Notes under the pieces: model-generated
The model's input: only the letters and a program-made list of their open reading frames with translations
The model's database searches: none
What the model was told of the DNA's origin: nothing
Shown: positions 18,115 to 27,630 of the stretch, one piece after another
How positions within the stretch are numbered: position 1 is the stretch's first letter
How the letters are laid out: every line of letters starts with the position of its first letter
DNA from: Chitinophaga pinensis
Lineage (GTDB): Bacteria > Bacteroidota > Bacteroidia > Chitinophagales > Chitinophagaceae
DNA: 64,000 nucleotides
Assembly (NCBI GenBank): GCA_945862385.1
Contig: CAMAXV010000001.1
Location: forward strand, 124,001-188,000
Direction of reading: 5' to 3'
Translations under genes and position numbers: made by a program

Positions 18115-19079
18115 TAGTCCTGATGCATAAGTGCAGTTTCAATTTCGTCTTTTTTACCCAAAATCGAACAAAAACTGTAGAAGCCAACCTTATGCACATC
18201 GGTTTGAAATGATTCAAATGCGGCATCATCCATGTTGCGCACAGGTAACCTGAATTTACCACAATCCATCCCGATGAGTTTCATAAAGGCTTTTCCGGTA
18301 GCAATTCCGCCGTATTTACCTAGTAGCATAATCATTTCAATAGATTGCTGCTGTATATGTGCTGCTTCTTTAAGATTACCGGTAGCATAAGCATCCATCA
18401 AGGCATGGTAAAGCGGAGCAGCATAATTGTACGTGCTTCCCACAGCCCCTTTGGCACCTATTGCCAAGGCTGATAAGAATGTTTCGTCCCTACCCCAGAG
18501 GATGTCATATTTTCCATTGGCATAGTGCAGGCAAGACAGGTAATCCATCAAATCTTCTTCTGTGTACTTGATGCCTCTGAAATTGGGAATCCTGCCATCC
18601 ACTGCTTTGAGCAGTTCCAGCATCGGGAAACGAACACCTGTAAGTACCGGAATATGGTAAAAATAAAATGGCAGGTCAGGAGCTGCCGCAGCCACTTCTG
18701 CACAGCAGTCGGCCAGCACCTGAACAGAAGCAGGTTTAAAATAATAAGGTGGCAGAAAGGAGATGGCATCAATACCGACTGACGCCGCGTGTCTGGACAA
18801 GTGTTTACAATCTGCCAGACAGGTTCCTCCAACGAGCTGCATCACAGTGAAGTCATTATACCCCTGATTACATTGCCCCCAGGCTTCAGCCACCTGCATT
18901 TTTTCCTCCATAGTCAGGGAGACACCTTCACCTGTGGAACCACAGATGAAGGCGCCTTTGACACCATTATTGATAAGCATATCATGGTATGCTGGAATTA
19001 GTTCCAGATTCAGGTCTCCACTGGCATGCATGGGTGTAAAGGGAGCTGCAATGAGACCAGACAGTCTTTTTTGTTCCAT
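18114..19079 (-). CDS. nanA: N-acetylneuraminate lyase
   Basis: 321 aa TIM-barrel protein of the DapA/NAL superfamily without a signal peptide. Visible are GSTGEGVSLTMEEK (substrate carboxylate loop), Tyr141 in FYHIPVLTG and Schiff-base Lys171 in RGIKYTEEDL, which match the sequence context of E. coli NanA better than that of DapA. It splits Neu5Ac into ManNAc and pyruvate in the cytosol. It lies between susD (12 bp gap) and nanM (1-bp overlap). Confidence 0.92.
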   Translation of the reverse strand: MEQKRLSGLIAAPFTPMHASGDLNLELIPAYHDMLINNGVKGAFICGSTGEGVSLTMEEKMQVAEAWGQCNQGYNDFTVMQLVGGTCLADCKHLSRHAASVGIDAISFLPPYYFKPASVQVLADCCAEVAAAAPDLPFYFYHIPVLTGVRFPMLELLKAVDGRIPNFRGIKYTEEDLMDYLSCLHYANGKYDILWGRDETFLSALAIGAKGAVGSTYNYAAPLYHALMDAYATGNLKEAAHIQQQSIEMIMLLGKYGGIATGKAFMKLIGMDCGKFRLPVRNMDDAAFESFQTDVHKVGFYSFCSILGKKDEIETALMHQD

Positions 19080-19091
19080 GTAATCTGTTTA

Positions 19092-20618
19092 TCAGTAACC
19101 TGGTGTTTGTGTCAGCAAAGGATCGGCCGTTAGCATTCCAATTGATAATGGCAAAAGGAATTTAGCCGTACTTGTTGGCGATAAATAAGCTGGGTTGAGA
19201 TTGGCATAAACATAATTGTCTCCTGCCCTTCTCAACGCCCACCAGCGTTTTCCTTCCCCTATGAATTCCCTCAGGTATTCATCCAGGATGGCATTCATAT
19301 TGTCACTGATAGAAGCATTTACGTGTGGTGTAAACGTGGCTCCATATGCACGCTGGCGAATGGCATTGATTTCAGCAGATGGATCTTCACCCAGTTTAGC
19401 TTTGGCTTCTGCGAGCAATAAGAGAACATCCGCGTACCTGTAAATTGGAAAATCACTGTTATAAATCTGTGTTGTTCCTGAAGTACTGCCAATATACTTA
19501 ATCATCATCACACCCCTGACTGCAAATGGAGCTGCAGTGGAGTACATCACCCGAAACGTATTATTGATTCGTTGATCAGATGGTGGTGCAGTTAAACGTG
19601 TAATCATTGCCTGATTTAACCCTACCCGGTTGGCCCCTCCAACATAGGGATAAACTGAAGAAACAGTTGGCGTGCCATTTTGTGTAAATGACAAAGTATT
19701 GGCCTGAATGGAATTTACCAGGAAACTGCCAAACAAACCATTTATTACCTGCTGTATTTCATAATTTACAGCAAAGATTATTTCCTTGTTATTGGTCTTT
19801 TTAGTTGGATCAAAGCTGTCTGAATAGTTGGCATTTAAATCAAGTGTAGCACCCTGCAGGTTACGCACTTCCTGAAGTGCTGTTTTAGCAGTATTAAAGT
19901 CGGCTGTTCCTCCTGAACGATGCGTACCTGTCCAGAGGAAAACATCCCCCTTCAGCACTAAAGATGCTAATCTGCTCCAGTAAACCCGCTTACCGGATGG
20001 TAGGGCATTGGAACTGCCAAACAACTGTAAAGACGTTTCGATATCTGCTTTAATCTGACGCAGCACAGAATCTGAGGATGAACGGGGTTTGTAGGTTGCA
20101 GCTGCATTAGTAAGGGTTTCCACTGGTTCTGTATTGAGTGGAACATCGCCCCATGTTCTCACCATGGTGTAATAGACATAAGCCCTCAAACCATGGACCT
20201 CTGCGAGTATTTTATTCTTCTCAGCATCCGGCAGTGTTGTCTGGGGAATAATTTTGATGACGTTGTTCAAGTTAAATATCAGGTTATACAATCCTCCCCA
20301 ATCTCCAAAAGGAACATTGAGTCTGCTGATATTGTGACGATACTGGTTTTGAAAACCTCCGTCAACTGATTCTGTGAACAATCCATCTACCCAGATATCA
20401 GCGCGCATCTCGCCCAATTGAAAGAAAGTGCTGTTGTATGCCCTGAATCTGCCATATACGCCATGATACAATGTTCTGGCTGCATTCGGATCTTTCAATG
20501 CCTGGTCTTTACTAATTGAATCTTGCGGAACCACCTGATCCAATTCCTTGGTACAGGAGGTAATACCCATTACCAGCATGCTGATAATCGATAAAAATAT
20601 GATGTTTCTGTATTTCAT
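19092..20618 (-). CDS. SusD/RagB-family glycan-binding lipoprotein
   Basis: 508 aa with a lipoprotein signal (LVMGITSC, Cys22). Typical SusD features are TKELDQVVPQDSISKDQAL after the Cys, VHGLRAYVYYTMVRTWGDVPL in the helical TPR-like region, and a C-terminal YRYADVLLLLAEAKAKLG with AINAIRQRAYG and EFIGEGKRWWALRR. It caps the partner SusC barrel at the surface and captures glycan, here probably sialylated oligosaccharides or free sialic acid (NanU-like). It follows susC after 27 bp. Confidence 0.92.
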   Translation of the reverse strand: MKYRNIIFLSIISMLVMGITSCTKELDQVVPQDSISKDQALKDPNAARTLYHGVYGRFRAYNSTFFQLGEMRADIWVDGLFTESVDGGFQNQYRHNISRLNVPFGDWGGLYNLIFNLNNVIKIIPQTTLPDAEKNKILAEVHGLRAYVYYTMVRTWGDVPLNTEPVETLTNAAATYKPRSSSDSVLRQIKADIETSLQLFGSSNALPSGKRVYWSRLASLVLKGDVFLWTGTHRSGGTADFNTAKTALQEVRNLQGATLDLNANYSDSFDPTKKTNNKEIIFAVNYEIQQVINGLFGSFLVNSIQANTLSFTQNGTPTVSSVYPYVGGANRVGLNQAMITRLTAPPSDQRINNTFRVMYSTAAPFAVRGVMMIKYIGSTSGTTQIYNSDFPIYRYADVLLLLAEAKAKLGEDPSAEINAIRQRAYGATFTPHVNASISDNMNAILDEYLREFIGEGKRWWALRRAGDNYVYANLNPAYLSPTSTAKFLLPLSIGMLTADPLLTQTPGY

Positions 20619-20645
20619 TTCGCTTTGTTTTTACGTTGATTGAAA

Positions 20646-23600
20646 CTAGAGTGTTGCTCTTACTCCGATGGTAAGCCTTCTGGGGAGTGGGAATTTACCC
20701 TGATCTACTCCACCGAATTCAGGAAAGTTGCCACTGTAACCGGAAAAATAAAACAGATTGGTTCCGGTCACATTCACACTGAGTCCCTTGATCCTGCTTG
20801 AAACAGCCTTTCCGAAAAGCTCTGTTGAGATATCGTAGGCCATCGTCAGTTCCCTCAGCATCATATAATCACCCTTCTCCCAGAGATTGGCAGCAGGGTT
20901 GTTACCGCTGGCATCGGTAGCATAGTTTCTTCCCTGGTTAGCCCAGTAAAAACGTGGCATGGTTCCAGTTGGATTGGTTGGCGACCAGGTTTTCAAGATA
21001 TCTGTTGTTCCATTCTGAGAACCCTGAACCTGACTTAGACCCCTTACAACCTGATTATTCAGAATCACAAAACCAAAAGCGTAATCAAAACCTGCATACA
21101 GCCTGATTCCTTTATAGGAACTGCTCAGGTTGAAACCGCCTGTATACTGTGGAGTAGTTCTTCCTACATAGGTAAACTGACGGGAATCTATTGTATCATT
21201 CTTGTTTACCTGATGCCATTCAGCATCACCCAGTTGTTTTATACGCTTATTGGTATAAGGTAGGAAGGCATTATAAACATTTGAATTTGCACTAATTTTT
21301 GCATCATCGGTATAAATTCCATTCCATTTCGGCGCCCAGACTTCATCCAAGCCAATGCGCTGACCCTCTACCAGACCCCTCACATAAATTTGCTGACCCG
21401 GATTTTTAGGATCCCAAACCAAAATTCCACTTGTTCTGTTTCCTGGTAATCCATTGAAAGGAAGTTGTTTGGCATAACTCTTTACATGGAAAAAATTTGC
21501 ACCTAGGTCTAAACTGAATCCATCTGCTCTCTGTGGAACAATAACACGTGCATTGACAGACAGTTCCACACCCTTGTTCTGCAATTGTCCGAGATTGGTG
21601 GTAAAGCTGCCAAATCCAGTTTGGGAAGAGATATTCAAACCTGCCAGCTTATCGAACACATTGCGTACAAAATAATCTGCATTGATGGTGATGCGCTCAT
21701 TCAATAATCCCATATCCAAACCAAAGTTCAGACTGTTGGTTCGCTCCCACCGCACATTTGAGTTGATGTAAGAGTTGACAAATGTTCCGCCAAAGCCATT
21801 ATAAGTTCCGGCATTGTTATAAATCTGCGAAGTGGCAAAGAAGCCCAGTGAATTGATATTGCCATTCACACCATAACTCAACCTTGGCTTTATACTGCTG
21901 ATGTATTTAGACAAGGTTGAACCATTGTAAAAACTTTCATTGTGCAGATTCCATCCAACTGAAGCTCCGGGAAAAGTTCCAAAATAGTTATCCTTCTTCA
22001 ACCTGCTCGATCCGTCTTGTCTGACAACCGCAGATAACAAATAACGATTTTTATAAGTGTAATTCACCCTTGCGATGGCTGAGGAGATTTTCTCCCACTG
22101 GTTAAAATTGGAAGATGCACCAGCCGGATTAATCAACGTAGTACCTTGAATGCTTGGGGGTGTTGCTGCTGCCAGCCAGGGAATCAGGTCGGTTGGTGCA
22201 CCCTGAGCAAAACCTGAATTCACATAGTTTCTGTACTCATAAAACTCAGTACCTGCCAGTGCTGTGAGTGTATGACCGTTAAAAGCTTTGTTGAATTGCA
22301 AAAATGCGTTTGTGGTGTATTGTGAAGACCTGGCATTGCTGAAACTACCTGCCCTGTTGGTATTGAAGGCTCCGTTGTTTCCCTGCTGGAAAGCAGTTGA
22401 GAAGGTATTGTCGTTGGTAAATTGATAATAACCAGAACCGCTCGCCAATAATTTAAGAAAAGGCAGAATGGTATATTCCAGGTTGATACCACCGAGGAAA
22501 CGCTGCTGGTTGGTACTGTTGTTCCTAATCTTGCTCCAGTAGGCAGGATTACCCAGGGTAACATCATTAGGACCAGGCAATACTTCCGATGAGGTATCAT
22601 TCACATAGCGAACAGTTGGCGCTACACCCACAAAACGTTGCAGGAGTCCACCTGCTCCACCACCTTCAGGATCAGTCAAACCACCATAAGGTAACTTTTG
22701 TTCAACGCTGTATGCACCGATATTGGAAGTGACCCTGAGGTTCTTGCCAATGTTCAAACCGCCATTGAAGTTCATATTTAAACGTTTCAGGCTTGAACCG
22801 ATGATCATACCATTATCCTTTACCGTTCCAATCGATAAGGCATAAGAACCCTGATCATTGGCACCTGAGAAATTCAGGTTGTGTTCCAGGGTATTAACCT
22901 GCTGCAGAATCATGGATTCCCTTTCCTTTGCACTCAGGTCTGTGTAAAGTATGCTATCGATTTGCGCAACATTAAAAGGATTAGGGTCTACCAGTAACTT
23001 CCAGTTTCTGGTTCCCAGATATTTTCTGTTAGTATTATCAATTAACTGCGTTGAATATAAACCAGTTGGAGATCTCCAGCCTGAATTGACAGCAAAACCC
23101 CATGCTCCAAACAACTGATTGCGATCAGTATTCATGGCATTTGTATTTTTATCCAAAGAATCACCCCTGAAACGAGCCTGAAGTCCAAGCCTGTTCATGC
23201 GGATATAATCTGCTCCGCTTAAATATTCTTCCGGGTTTCTTCTGATGTAGTTGATTGAATTGGAATAGGTATAAACAATCTGCGCCTTACCCTTCTTCCC
23301 TTTTTTAGTTGTAACCAACACAACACCATTGGCAGCCCTTGCTCCATAGATTGCTGTTGTTGCAGCATCTTTCAAAAGGTCAATTCCGGCAACATCGTTG
23401 ATGTCTAATCCATACAAATTAGGGACAATCACCCCATCCACGATGAATAAGGGAGTGCCACCACCGCCAAATTCAGTTCCACCCCTGAAGGTGATTGATG
23501 GTGAAGATCCAGGTTGACCGGTACGCTGTTGCACACGCAAACCCGGTACATTTCCCTGAAGTACAGTTGCCACATTGGTGGTTGGATTGTGTTCAAATGT

Positions 23601-23987
23601 TTTGGGATTGATGGTCGATACAGCACCTGTAACCTCTTTTCTCTTCTGGGTGCCGTAACCTGTAATGACCACATCCTCCAGCGTACCCGTCAGTGGTTCC
23701 ATTATAAGATCTACAATCATATTTTCGCCAACACGTATTTGTTGTGATTTAAATCCGGTAGCCGAAATAATCAGCAAATCCGTGCTTGCTGCTTCAATAG
23801 AAAATTCACCCTGGTTATTGGTTTGGGTTCCTGTTTTTTTTCCGCTGATGAGGATACTGGCACCTGCTAGAGGCCTCGATTCATCATTCAAGACCCTTCC
23901 CGTAATGCGTTTGCTCTGTGCAAAGGCAGCTGCTGTAAACAGGAACAGCAGGGAGAAAAGGTAAAACCGTAAATATTTTACTTTCAT
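20646..23987 (-). CDS. SusC/RagA-family TonB-linked outer-membrane transporter
   Basis: 1113 aa. Signal peptide (about 1-23), carboxypeptidase-regulatory-like domain (ITGRVLNDESRPLAGASIL), the SusC signature EDVVITGYGTQKRKEVTGAV, a plug with LLKDAATTAIYGARAANGV, then a large barrel ending FPLPRRLTIGVRATL. It imports the ligand delivered by the neighbouring SusD using TonB energy. As first gene of the minus-strand locus it likely carries the operon promoter. It is divergent from the GntR regulator, with 181 bp between them. Confidence 0.93.
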   Translation of the reverse strand: MKVKYLRFYLFSLLFLFTAAAFAQSKRITGRVLNDESRPLAGASILISGKKTGTQTNNQGEFSIEAASTDLLIISATGFKSQQIRVGENMIVDLIMEPLTGTLEDVVITGYGTQKRKEVTGAVSTINPKTFEHNPTTNVATVLQGNVPGLRVQQRTGQPGSSPSITFRGGTEFGGGGTPLFIVDGVIVPNLYGLDINDVAGIDLLKDAATTAIYGARAANGVVLVTTKKGKKGKAQIVYTYSNSINYIRRNPEEYLSGADYIRMNRLGLQARFRGDSLDKNTNAMNTDRNQLFGAWGFAVNSGWRSPTGLYSTQLIDNTNRKYLGTRNWKLLVDPNPFNVAQIDSILYTDLSAKERESMILQQVNTLEHNLNFSGANDQGSYALSIGTVKDNGMIIGSSLKRLNMNFNGGLNIGKNLRVTSNIGAYSVEQKLPYGGLTDPEGGGAGGLLQRFVGVAPTVRYVNDTSSEVLPGPNDVTLGNPAYWSKIRNNSTNQQRFLGGINLEYTILPFLKLLASGSGYYQFTNDNTFSTAFQQGNNGAFNTNRAGSFSNARSSQYTTNAFLQFNKAFNGHTLTALAGTEFYEYRNYVNSGFAQGAPTDLIPWLAAATPPSIQGTTLINPAGASSNFNQWEKISSAIARVNYTYKNRYLLSAVVRQDGSSRLKKDNYFGTFPGASVGWNLHNESFYNGSTLSKYISSIKPRLSYGVNGNINSLGFFATSQIYNNAGTYNGFGGTFVNSYINSNVRWERTNSLNFGLDMGLLNERITINADYFVRNVFDKLAGLNISSQTGFGSFTTNLGQLQNKGVELSVNARVIVPQRADGFSLDLGANFFHVKSYAKQLPFNGLPGNRTSGILVWDPKNPGQQIYVRGLVEGQRIGLDEVWAPKWNGIYTDDAKISANSNVYNAFLPYTNKRIKQLGDAEWHQVNKNDTIDSRQFTYVGRTTPQYTGGFNLSSSYKGIRLYAGFDYAFGFVILNNQVVRGLSQVQGSQNGTTDILKTWSPTNPTGTMPRFYWANQGRNYATDASGNNPAANLWEKGDYMMLRELTMAYDISTELFGKAVSSRIKGLSVNVTGTNLFYFSGYSGNFPEFGGVDQGKFPLPRRLTIGVRATL

Positions 23988-24011
23988 GACTGGTAATTTA
24001 ACTTAATGTAT

Positions 24012-24057
24012 TATGTACGACATATCAAAATAAACGGATTTTGATTTCTTTTCCAAA
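24012..24057 (-). promoter_or_regulatory. Candidate promoter and GntR/FadR-type operator ahead of susC
   Basis: On the minus strand TTTGG (24057-24053) and TTATTTTG (24033-24026) are spaced by 19 bp and resemble the Bacteroidota -33 and -7 elements, with one mismatch to TAnnTTTG. The expected start site near 24019 falls within the near-dyad TATGTACGACATA (24012-24024), whose core GT-N3-AC is the FadR-subfamily operator core. Overlap of operator and start site would fit repression by the divergent regulator. This is pattern matching only. Confidence 0.4.
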
Positions 24058-24131
24058 TTTTTATTATTTGCTCATAATATATTGATAATGATTGCTTTAT
24101 TGGCATAATCCACTAATGAAAAAAATTTTTG

Positions 24132-24139
24132 TAAATTTG
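24132..24139 (+). promoter_or_regulatory. Possible -7 box of the GntR regulator gene
   Basis: TAAATTTG matches the Bacteroidota -7 consensus TAnnTTTG exactly and lies 29 bp before the ATG at 24169. No convincing -33 element is found at the usual spacing. Confidence 0.35.
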
Positions 24140-24168
24140 CAGATATTTTAATAAGTAATACATATTCC

Positions 24169-24879
24169 ATGAATAGCTCCCCACTCAAGGCTGCAATCAA
24201 GGCCATTGATACCAGTTCACTGGTAGACAAGGTGGAGGATAGTATTGTGGAATTGCTGCGTGACCGTAAACTTTCAGTTGGAGATGTGATTCCTAAAGAA
24301 ATAGAATTGGCTGAATCCCTGGGGGTCAGTAGAACGGTCATCCGTGAAGCGCTGACACGTTTGAGGATGATGGGATTGATTGAATCCAAAAAGAAAAAGG
24401 GTTCTGTGATCACCAGTCCGGACCTCTTTGGCATGATGTCGAAGAGCATGAACCCACACATCCTCGATCAGGAAACGCTGAAGGAAATTTTCGAAATTCG
24501 GCTGGTCCTGGAAATCGGAATGAGTGACCTGCTCTTCCACCGCATAACCCCGGAAGACATAGCAGCGCTGAGGGCCATCGTAGCAGATGAACCTCCTGCC
24601 ACGCAATATCACCTGTTCAACATCGACCATGAAGTAGCTTTTCACAGTAAACTCTATGAAATCACCAATAACAAAACACTGAAGAAATTTCAGAAGATGC
24701 TCCTGCCGGTTTTTGATTACGTGCACCACAGTGGTTTGCTCAAGAAACAATTGCTGCTGAAAACATTCGTGTCTCATAAGGAACTGGTAGACATCCTCGA
24801 AAACGGCAACCCTGAACAATTCCGTGCAGGCATGCGCAACCACCTGGAAAATCACTTTGCCAGGATATTTGACCTTTGA
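24169..24879 (+). CDS. GntR-family transcriptional regulator, FadR subfamily (candidate regulator of the sialic-acid locus)
   Basis: 236 aa. The N-terminal winged helix-turn-helix is visible in VGDVIPKEIELAESLGVSR, TVIREALTRLRMMGLIESKK and KGSVIT. Residues from about 95 form an all-helical FCD ligand domain, with an acidic/His metal-site pattern (NIDHEVAFHSKLYE, FVSHKELVDILENG, MRNHLENHF). The protein is divergent from susC, and E. coli NanR is also a FadR-type GntR protein, so control of this locus by a sialic-acid-pathway metabolite is a reasonable inference. Confidence 0.85.
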   Translation: MNSSPLKAAIKAIDTSSLVDKVEDSIVELLRDRKLSVGDVIPKEIELAESLGVSRTVIREALTRLRMMGLIESKKKKGSVITSPDLFGMMSKSMNPHILDQETLKEIFEIRLVLEIGMSDLLFHRITPEDIAALRAIVADEPPATQYHLFNIDHEVAFHSKLYEITNNKTLKKFQKMLLPVFDYVHHSGLLKKQLLLKTFVSHKELVDILENGNPEQFRAGMRNHLENHFARIFDL

Positions 24880-25041
24880 TTCAATTGGTTCTCACACATT
24901 CATATCCCGCTTTAATACCTGCCTTTTAATACTAATTACAAGAGTAACTGATTTATAACGGACTTGCTCGTTACCACTATGGGACGTAGTTCTCATTTTT
25001 ATTGTCTAAGCAATCAACCTGCTACTGTTTTATCAAAATAA

Positions 25042-27624
25042 ATGAAAATGAAAAACCTGTGGCATAAATTAAGTATTGCTGATGTCTTCAAAAAAACGAA
25101 TTCAAGTGAATTAGGTCTGCATCAACATGAAGTTGGATTAAGATTGGAGAAATATGGACCAAACAAACTCGTTGAAAAGAAAAAAAGAAAACCGCTTGTC
25201 CTGTTCCTTTTGAAGTTTACTGACTTCATGATCATTACACTTATCATAGCTGCTGTGATTGGCGGCATAGCTGGAGACATTACTGACGCCATCATCATAC
25301 TCATCATCGTCTTACTCAATGCCCTTATCAGTTTTATCCAGGAATTCAAAGCTGAAAAAGCAATGTCGGCCTTAAAAAAACTATCAGTTCAACAGGTCAA
25401 TGTTATAAGGGAAGGTCAACCCAAAAATATTATTGCAGAAAATTTAGTTCCGGGAGACCTTATCCTCTTTGAAGCCGGTAACATAGTTGGTGCGGATATC
25501 AGATTGATTGAGACCAACCTGCTTTTTATCAATGAAGCCATGCTTACAGGCGAATCTATCCCGATATTAAAAAAAACAGATCAACTTAAAGAAGATGATC
25601 TCAGTACCGGAGACCTCACCAACATGGCTTTCAAAGGAACTCAAATAACGGGAGGTAGAGGTAAAGGAATTGTGGTGGAAACAGGCATGCATACCAAAAT
25701 CGGACAAATAGCAGGTATGCTGCAACACAAAGAAGGCATAACGCCATTGCAGCAAAGAATGGCTGATTTCAGTAAAAAACTATCTTATGTCATTCTCTTC
25801 ATCTGTGTTGCCCTTTTTGTCATCGGATTCATCAAAGGTGAAGATCCTATTGTTATGTTGCTTACAGCCATCTCTATTGCAGTTGCAGCCATACCGGAAG
25901 CCTTGCCTGCATTGATAACGATTGCACTGGCGAGAGGTGCTAAAAAAATGGTAACAAAAAATGTACTGATCAGAAAACTGAATGCAGTTGAAACACTTGG
26001 TTCTGTTACCTATATCTGCACCGATAAAACAGGTACACTCACTCAAAATAAAATGAAGGTGGTAAGCACCAGCTCATATCCGTCAGACATTCACCTCCAT
26101 ACTGAAACAACAAACCTGAATCTTTGCATAGCACTGAATCATGATGTGGAAAAAAATGGTGAAGGTCAGTGGACAGGAGATCCTACTGAAATTGCACTGG
26201 CTGAATTTTATGAGAAAACACATGGCATTGCCAGCATGCATCTTGCGCGCAATGAATACGTTCGTGTCTATGAATTTCCTTTCGATGCTGAAAGAAAATG
26301 CATGACAACAATCCACCGGTATCAAAACAAATACATCGTAATCACCAAAGGAGCTGCAGAAACACTGAGTAAGATTCTGCTTCCTCAATACAACACTGTG
26401 CTGATTAATGATGAAGTTGCGCAACTGTCTGGTGAAGGCAAACGTGTTATTGCCTATGGATTCAAAATCATTGAATCACTCGATGAAAATCCTGTATTAA
26501 CTGAAATTGAAAATGAATTGCATTTCGCGGGACTTACCGGGATGATTGATCCTCCCAGAGAAGAAGTAAAAGAAGCCATTCAACAGTGCAGAACTGCAGG
26601 CATTCATACTGTTATGATAACAGGTGATCATCCCAAAACCGCTGCTTCAATTGCTGGAGAAATAGGTTTGATAGAACAAGATGAATGGGTTGTGACCGGG
26701 AAAGCGCTAAACGAAATGACTGATAGCGTCTTTGCTGAAAAAATTGAAAAAATCAGGGTCTATGCAAGGGTATCTCCTGAACAAAAATTAAGGATCGTCC
26801 GCACACTGCAGCACAAAAAACATTTTGTAGCCATGACGGGTGATGGTGTGAACGATGCCCCATCGCTTAAAGCTGCCAACATTGGGGTAGCCATGGGTAT
26901 TACCGGCACAGATGTAAGCAAACAGGTTGCGCAAATGATCTTACTCGATGATCATTTTGCCAGCATCGTTAAAGGCATCAAGGAAGGCAGAAGGATTTAT
27001 GACAACATCAGAAAATTTGTCAAATACATCATGACCTGCAACAGCGCTGAAATATGGACACTCTTACTGGCACCATTCTTAGGATTACCTGTTCCGCTGC
27101 TGCCTATTCATATTTTATGGATTAACCTGGTGACAGATGGTATACCCGGACTAACACTTGCCGGTGAACAAGCAGAACCGAATATCATGACGAGGCCTCC
27201 AAGAAAAACCGATGAAAGCCTCTTCGCCGGCGGTCTCGGATTTCACATCATCTGGGTTGGAATTTGTATGGCTGGAATAACATTAGGAGTTCAGGCATGG
27301 GCGTTAAAAAGTCAAAATACACATTGGCAAACAATGGTATTCACCGTCTTGTCTCTTGCGCAACTTGCTCATGTACTGGCCATAAAAAGGGAAAAGACTC
27401 TTGTTATTTCAGGCGGACTATTCAACAACATGTCGCTGATATGGGGTGTCCTTTTCACATTTGCGCTTCAAATGGCAGTGATTTACCTGCCTTTCGCAAA
27501 CAAAATCCTGAAAACAGCTCCGCTTACATTGCAGGAACTCCTGATCTGTATCGGCGGCGCAGCCTTACTTTTCCACGCTGTGGAAATAGAAAAGCTGCTT
27601 AAAAGACTTTTCAAATCAAAATGA
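25042..27624 (+). CDS. P2-type cation-transporting ATPase, probably calcium
   Basis: 860 aa. Order: cation ATPase N-terminal domain, M1-M2, actuator loop with TGES, M3-M4 with PEALP, phosphorylation site DKTGTLTQNK, nucleotide domain with KGAAE, hinge motif GDGVNDAPSLK, and M5-M10. Transport-site residues resemble SERCA: Glu in PEALP (M4), Asn and Glu in CNSAEI (M5), and Asn, Thr, Asp in NLVTDG (M6). That pattern favours Ca2+ export over Na+/K+ exchange; Mn2+ is possible. There is no N-terminal heavy-metal domain. The stop lies 6 bp from that of the convergent PQQ dehydrogenase gene. Confidence 0.9.
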   Translation: MKMKNLWHKLSIADVFKKTNSSELGLHQHEVGLRLEKYGPNKLVEKKKRKPLVLFLLKFTDFMIITLIIAAVIGGIAGDITDAIIILIIVLLNALISFIQEFKAEKAMSALKKLSVQQVNVIREGQPKNIIAENLVPGDLILFEAGNIVGADIRLIETNLLFINEAMLTGESIPILKKTDQLKEDDLSTGDLTNMAFKGTQITGGRGKGIVVETGMHTKIGQIAGMLQHKEGITPLQQRMADFSKKLSYVILFICVALFVIGFIKGEDPIVMLLTAISIAVAAIPEALPALITIALARGAKKMVTKNVLIRKLNAVETLGSVTYICTDKTGTLTQNKMKVVSTSSYPSDIHLHTETTNLNLCIALNHDVEKNGEGQWTGDPTEIALAEFYEKTHGIASMHLARNEYVRVYEFPFDAERKCMTTIHRYQNKYIVITKGAAETLSKILLPQYNTVLINDEVAQLSGEGKRVIAYGFKIIESLDENPVLTEIENELHFAGLTGMIDPPREEVKEAIQQCRTAGIHTVMITGDHPKTAASIAGEIGLIEQDEWVVTGKALNEMTDSVFAEKIEKIRVYARVSPEQKLRIVRTLQHKKHFVAMTGDGVNDAPSLKAANIGVAMGITGTDVSKQVAQMILLDDHFASIVKGIKEGRRIYDNIRKFVKYIMTCNSAEIWTLLLAPFLGLPVPLLPIHILWINLVTDGIPGLTLAGEQAEPNIMTRPPRKTDESLFAGGLGFHIIWVGICMAGITLGVQAWALKSQNTHWQTMVFTVLSLAQLAHVLAIKREKTLVISGGLFNNMSLIWGVLFTFALQMAVIYLPFANKILKTAPLTLQELLICIGGAALLFHAVEIEKLLKRLFKSK

Positions 27625-27630
27625 AATTTA

